Shown here piece by piece: positions 22,378-23,565 of a DNA stretch of 23,565 nt. Under the pieces are notes generated by a model. That model saw only the letters and a list, made by a program, of their open reading frames with translations, was not told where the DNA came from and ran no database searches. The stretch's first letter is position 1. Each line of letters starts with the position of its first letter. Source of the stretch: a virus. The stretch covers positions 1-23,565 of the IMG/VR virus record IMGVR_UViG_3300044858_001566; one strand, given 5' to 3'. The translations under genes were made by a program, and so were the position numbers.

Positions 22378-23044
22378 CATTTCCAGTATAGCCATTAGAT
22401 CCAGAATATAATCCAATAGGATTTATGCTGCCAGATTTAAAAAATAAACCAGATGTGCCGATTGTTCCAATTGGAGCAATAATCCAAGCAGCAGCAATAT
22501 ATGTTAACCAATAAACATTAGTTTCATCATAGTATATCGGTTGCCCGTTTTGAGTTAGTCCACTATCATAAAATCTAAAACCATTTATATTTGGAGATAA
22601 ACCCACTCCACTTGCTATATATAAATAATCAACGAGAGGCTCTTGCTCCGTCAAACTGGTAATAATGGATGCGACCTTGTATCGCCAAGGCCAGTCAATA
22701 TAGGTGGCTAGGTTTGCGGGGTTGCCCGTGTCTCCGCGATAGGCGGCGGCAATATGCCCCAAAGCCTGCTTCTCACTCCAGTCAATAGTCCCAAGGCTCG
22801 ACCCCGAAACCGCATCATAGATAGCCTTCCATACATATTGTTTAGGAAGAGATATGTAATCTGCTTCGCTTCTGGGTGCGCCTGCGGCTACGGCAATCTT
22901 GGCCCAGAGATAATGTTCTGGAAGAGTAACGTAATTGGCTATAGATCCAGATCCCAACTCCCCCACAAGCCATTGGGCAAGCATATACTTTCGGGGCTGA
23001 TCCGCCGCCGAAGCAAAAACCGCATCTAAAGTAGGGAGAGCCAT
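22358..23044 (-). CDS. Repeat-containing virion protein with probable receptor-type C-terminus
   Basis: A 228-residue protein. Residues about 37-131 hold three related units of the form [N/D/T]Y[V/I]-xx-P-xx-Y-xxxx-I (NYVTLPEHYLWAKIAVAA, DYISLPKQYVWKAIYDAV, TYIDWPWRYKVASIITSL), a kind of repeat seen in phage structural proteins. Residues about 140-228 form a beta domain (NGFRFYDSGLTQNGQPIYYD, IYYDETNVYWLTYIAAAWII, IGLYSGSNGYTG) resembling small glycan- or receptor-recognition domains of phage fibres. The C-terminal part is clearly more AT-rich than the repeat part, suggesting domain exchange. It lies between the small acidic gene and the lysis cassette. Function is inferred. Confidence 0.75.
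   Translation of the reverse strand: MALPTLDAVFASAADQPRKYMLAQWLVGELGSGSIANYVTLPEHYLWAKIAVAAGAPRSEADYISLPKQYVWKAIYDAVSGSSLGTIDWSEKQALGHIAAAYRGDTGNPANLATYIDWPWRYKVASIITSLTEQEPLVDYLYIASGVGLSPNINGFRFYDSGLTQNGQPIYYDETNVYWLTYIAAAWIIAPIGTIGTSGLFFKSGSINPIGLYSGSNGYTGNVTMAAI
22652..22936 (-). repeat. Three-unit peptide repeat in the fibre-like gene
   Basis: Three units code for the pattern Y[V/I]-xx-P-xx-Y-xxxx-I (residues about 37-54, 62-79 and 113-131). The DNA similarity is low, so the repeat is ancient and visible mainly in protein. Confidence 0.6.
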
Positions 23045-23063
23045 AGCCTATGGTCTCCGTCCT

Positions 23064-23309
23064 TTAAGCCATGCCCATGATTCGCTCACCCATGCCAGCC
23101 ATAGGGGACACGCCAGCTTCCATTTCGTCAGCAGCCTCGTCCTCCATCTCGTCTTCGTCTTCGGCCTCTTCAGCCGCAATCTCGACGCCAGCCAACATGG
23201 TGGGAACAAGGGAATCTCCGTCAACACGGAAGGTCACAAGCTCTTCAAAGGTGTCGCCATCAGCAACATCTTCAGGCAGGGTATAATCAGTCGGTATAGT
23301 TAGTTTCAT
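23064..23309 (-). CDS. Small acidic protein downstream of the capsid gene
   Basis: An 81-residue protein starting MKLTIPTDYTLPEDVADG, with FRVDGDSLVPTMLAG and then a run of Glu/Asp/Ala (AAEEAEDEDEMEDEAADEME) before a Met/Gly-rich end. Small acidic proteins of this type, with a short beta segment and an acidic tail, commonly follow the major capsid gene in environmental phages; a decoration, scaffold or capsid-accessory role has not been shown. GAGGAGA lies 11 bases before the ATG at 23309. A hairpin is just upstream (23333-23362). Confidence 0.75.
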   Translation of the reverse strand: MKLTIPTDYTLPEDVADGDTFEELVTFRVDGDSLVPTMLAGVEIAAEEAEDEDEMEDEAADEMEAGVSPMAGMGERIMGMA

Positions 23310-23332
23310 AATAGTTATTCTCTCCTCATAGA

Positions 23333-23362
23333 GCTTGCCTTAGATTTTACTCCAAGGCAAGC
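23333..23362. repeat. Perfect inverted repeat between capsid-like and acidic genes
   Basis: GCTTGCCTT (23333-23341) is exactly complementary to AAGGCAAGC (23354-23362) with a 12-base loop. In the leftward message the hairpin lies directly after the capsid-like gene and just before the GAGGAGA ribosome-binding site of the acidic gene. No T run follows on either strand, so it is not a standard terminator. It could be a processing site or stabilise the capsid message. Confidence 0.6.
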
Positions 23363-23385
23363 CTTGATGAATAGAGACTAACTAA

Positions 23386-23565
23386 TTACGCGAGGTAGCC
23401 GTAACCTGACGCGCTAGGACATTCCACCAAATCAGCCGCAAGGTTGCAGCGCAAGTGGAGGATGTAATAGCCGAATTCAGGGAACACCTGTTTTGCGGCA
23501 CACGCCATCTTCGCCCGCCAGTAACCGCTGTTTTTGTCAGGGTTACAATTGCGGTCGAACTCATT
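23386..23565 (-). CDS. C-terminal end of a probable major capsid protein (5' end outside window)
   Basis: Only the last 59 residues are inside the window. The frame is open to the right edge and ends with TAA at 23386. It reads NEFDRNCNPDKNSGYWRAK and QVFPEFGYYILHLRCNLA, matching the general look of phage capsid C-termini (NP-x-x-x-x-G-Y-x-x-A, P-E-x-G-Y-x-I-L). The next gene is a small acidic protein typical of the position after the capsid. A frame one base over also begins with an ATG at 23564 but has Thr/Arg/Trp-rich content unlike the neighbours and was not chosen. This call is moderately sure and depends on sequence beyond the window. Confidence 0.55.
   Translation of the reverse strand, partial: NEFDRNCNPDKNSGYWRAKMACAAKQVFPEFGYYILHLRCNLAADLVECPSASGYGYLA

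Noticed and set aside
23382-23564. Minus-strand 60-residue frame with an ATG at 23564
   Set aside because: It overlaps the open capsid-like frame; its Thr/Arg/Trp-rich content is unlike the neighbouring proteins, while the other frame looks like a capsid end.
1-23565. tRNA, rRNA, integrase and attachment-site candidates
   Set aside because: I saw no cloverleaf-like sequence with conserved T-loop, no integrase motifs and no convincing direct repeats at cassette ends by eye; a tRNA or repeat scan could still find something I missed.

Overview
This window is part of a tailed double-stranded DNA phage genome, most likely from an uncultured environmental virus or prophage. The evidence is a lysis cassette (CHAP endolysin, two holin-like proteins, a membrane-anchored coiled coil), the C-terminal end of a capsid-like protein, several virion-like proteins, phage-typical orphan families (DUF6496-like, DUF4406/DUF6378-like, a small Cys-containing basic family), a Cas4/RecB-type nuclease, a free-standing HNH endonuclease and a very large polyvalent virion protein. 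Genes are tightly packed, with many ATGA or TAATG start/stop overlaps. I saw no tRNA, rRNA, CRISPR array, insertion sequence or integrase. Terminase, portal and DNA polymerase are not in the window, and nothing identifies the host.

Layout. (1) 23565 to 17601, minus strand: the end of a probable capsid protein, a small acidic protein, a repeat-containing tail or fibre-like protein, the lysis genes, an AT-rich HNH endonuclease, two small orphans, a DUF4406-DUF6378-like fusion, a calcineurin-like phosphoesterase and a small helix-turn-helix protein. (2) 13085 to 17604, plus strand: four genes in the opposite direction, comprising a 628-residue protein with a huge Ser/Thr/Gly/Asn repeat, a DUF3431-like protein and two beta-rich virion-like proteins, probably a tail-fibre or host-interaction cassette. 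(3) 12960 to 12880: a short divergent control region with a leftward terminator, a leftward promoter and, further right, an operator-like dyad. (4) 12877 to 1, minus strand: a small DNA-metabolism and accessory set (possible ssDNA-binding protein, SWIM zinc finger, DUF6496-like protein, PD-(D/E)XK nuclease, small basic proteins, a glycosyltransferase), then virion-type proteins, ending in a giant open reading frame of at least 2233 residues that runs off the left edge.

The giant frame begins at 6701 and has no stop down to base 1. It carries an HEXXH zinc-metalloprotease motif (residues 1003-1007), glycine/alanine-rich hydrophobic stretches and C-terminal segments that resemble phage polyvalent proteins injected with the DNA. 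The plus-strand cassette meets the minus-strand block at 17601-17604 with its stop codon overlapping the opposite stop, so no terminator can sit between them. The only clear leftward terminator lies at the other end of the cassette (12925-12960), which suggests that antisense transcription across the cassette is cut off there.

The strongest leads are the oppositely oriented receptor/host-interaction cassette with its control region, the Ser-rich repeat protein (with a glycosyltransferase elsewhere in the window), the giant metalloprotease-containing protein, and the HNH gene that is joined seamlessly to both neighbours by ATGA overlaps.
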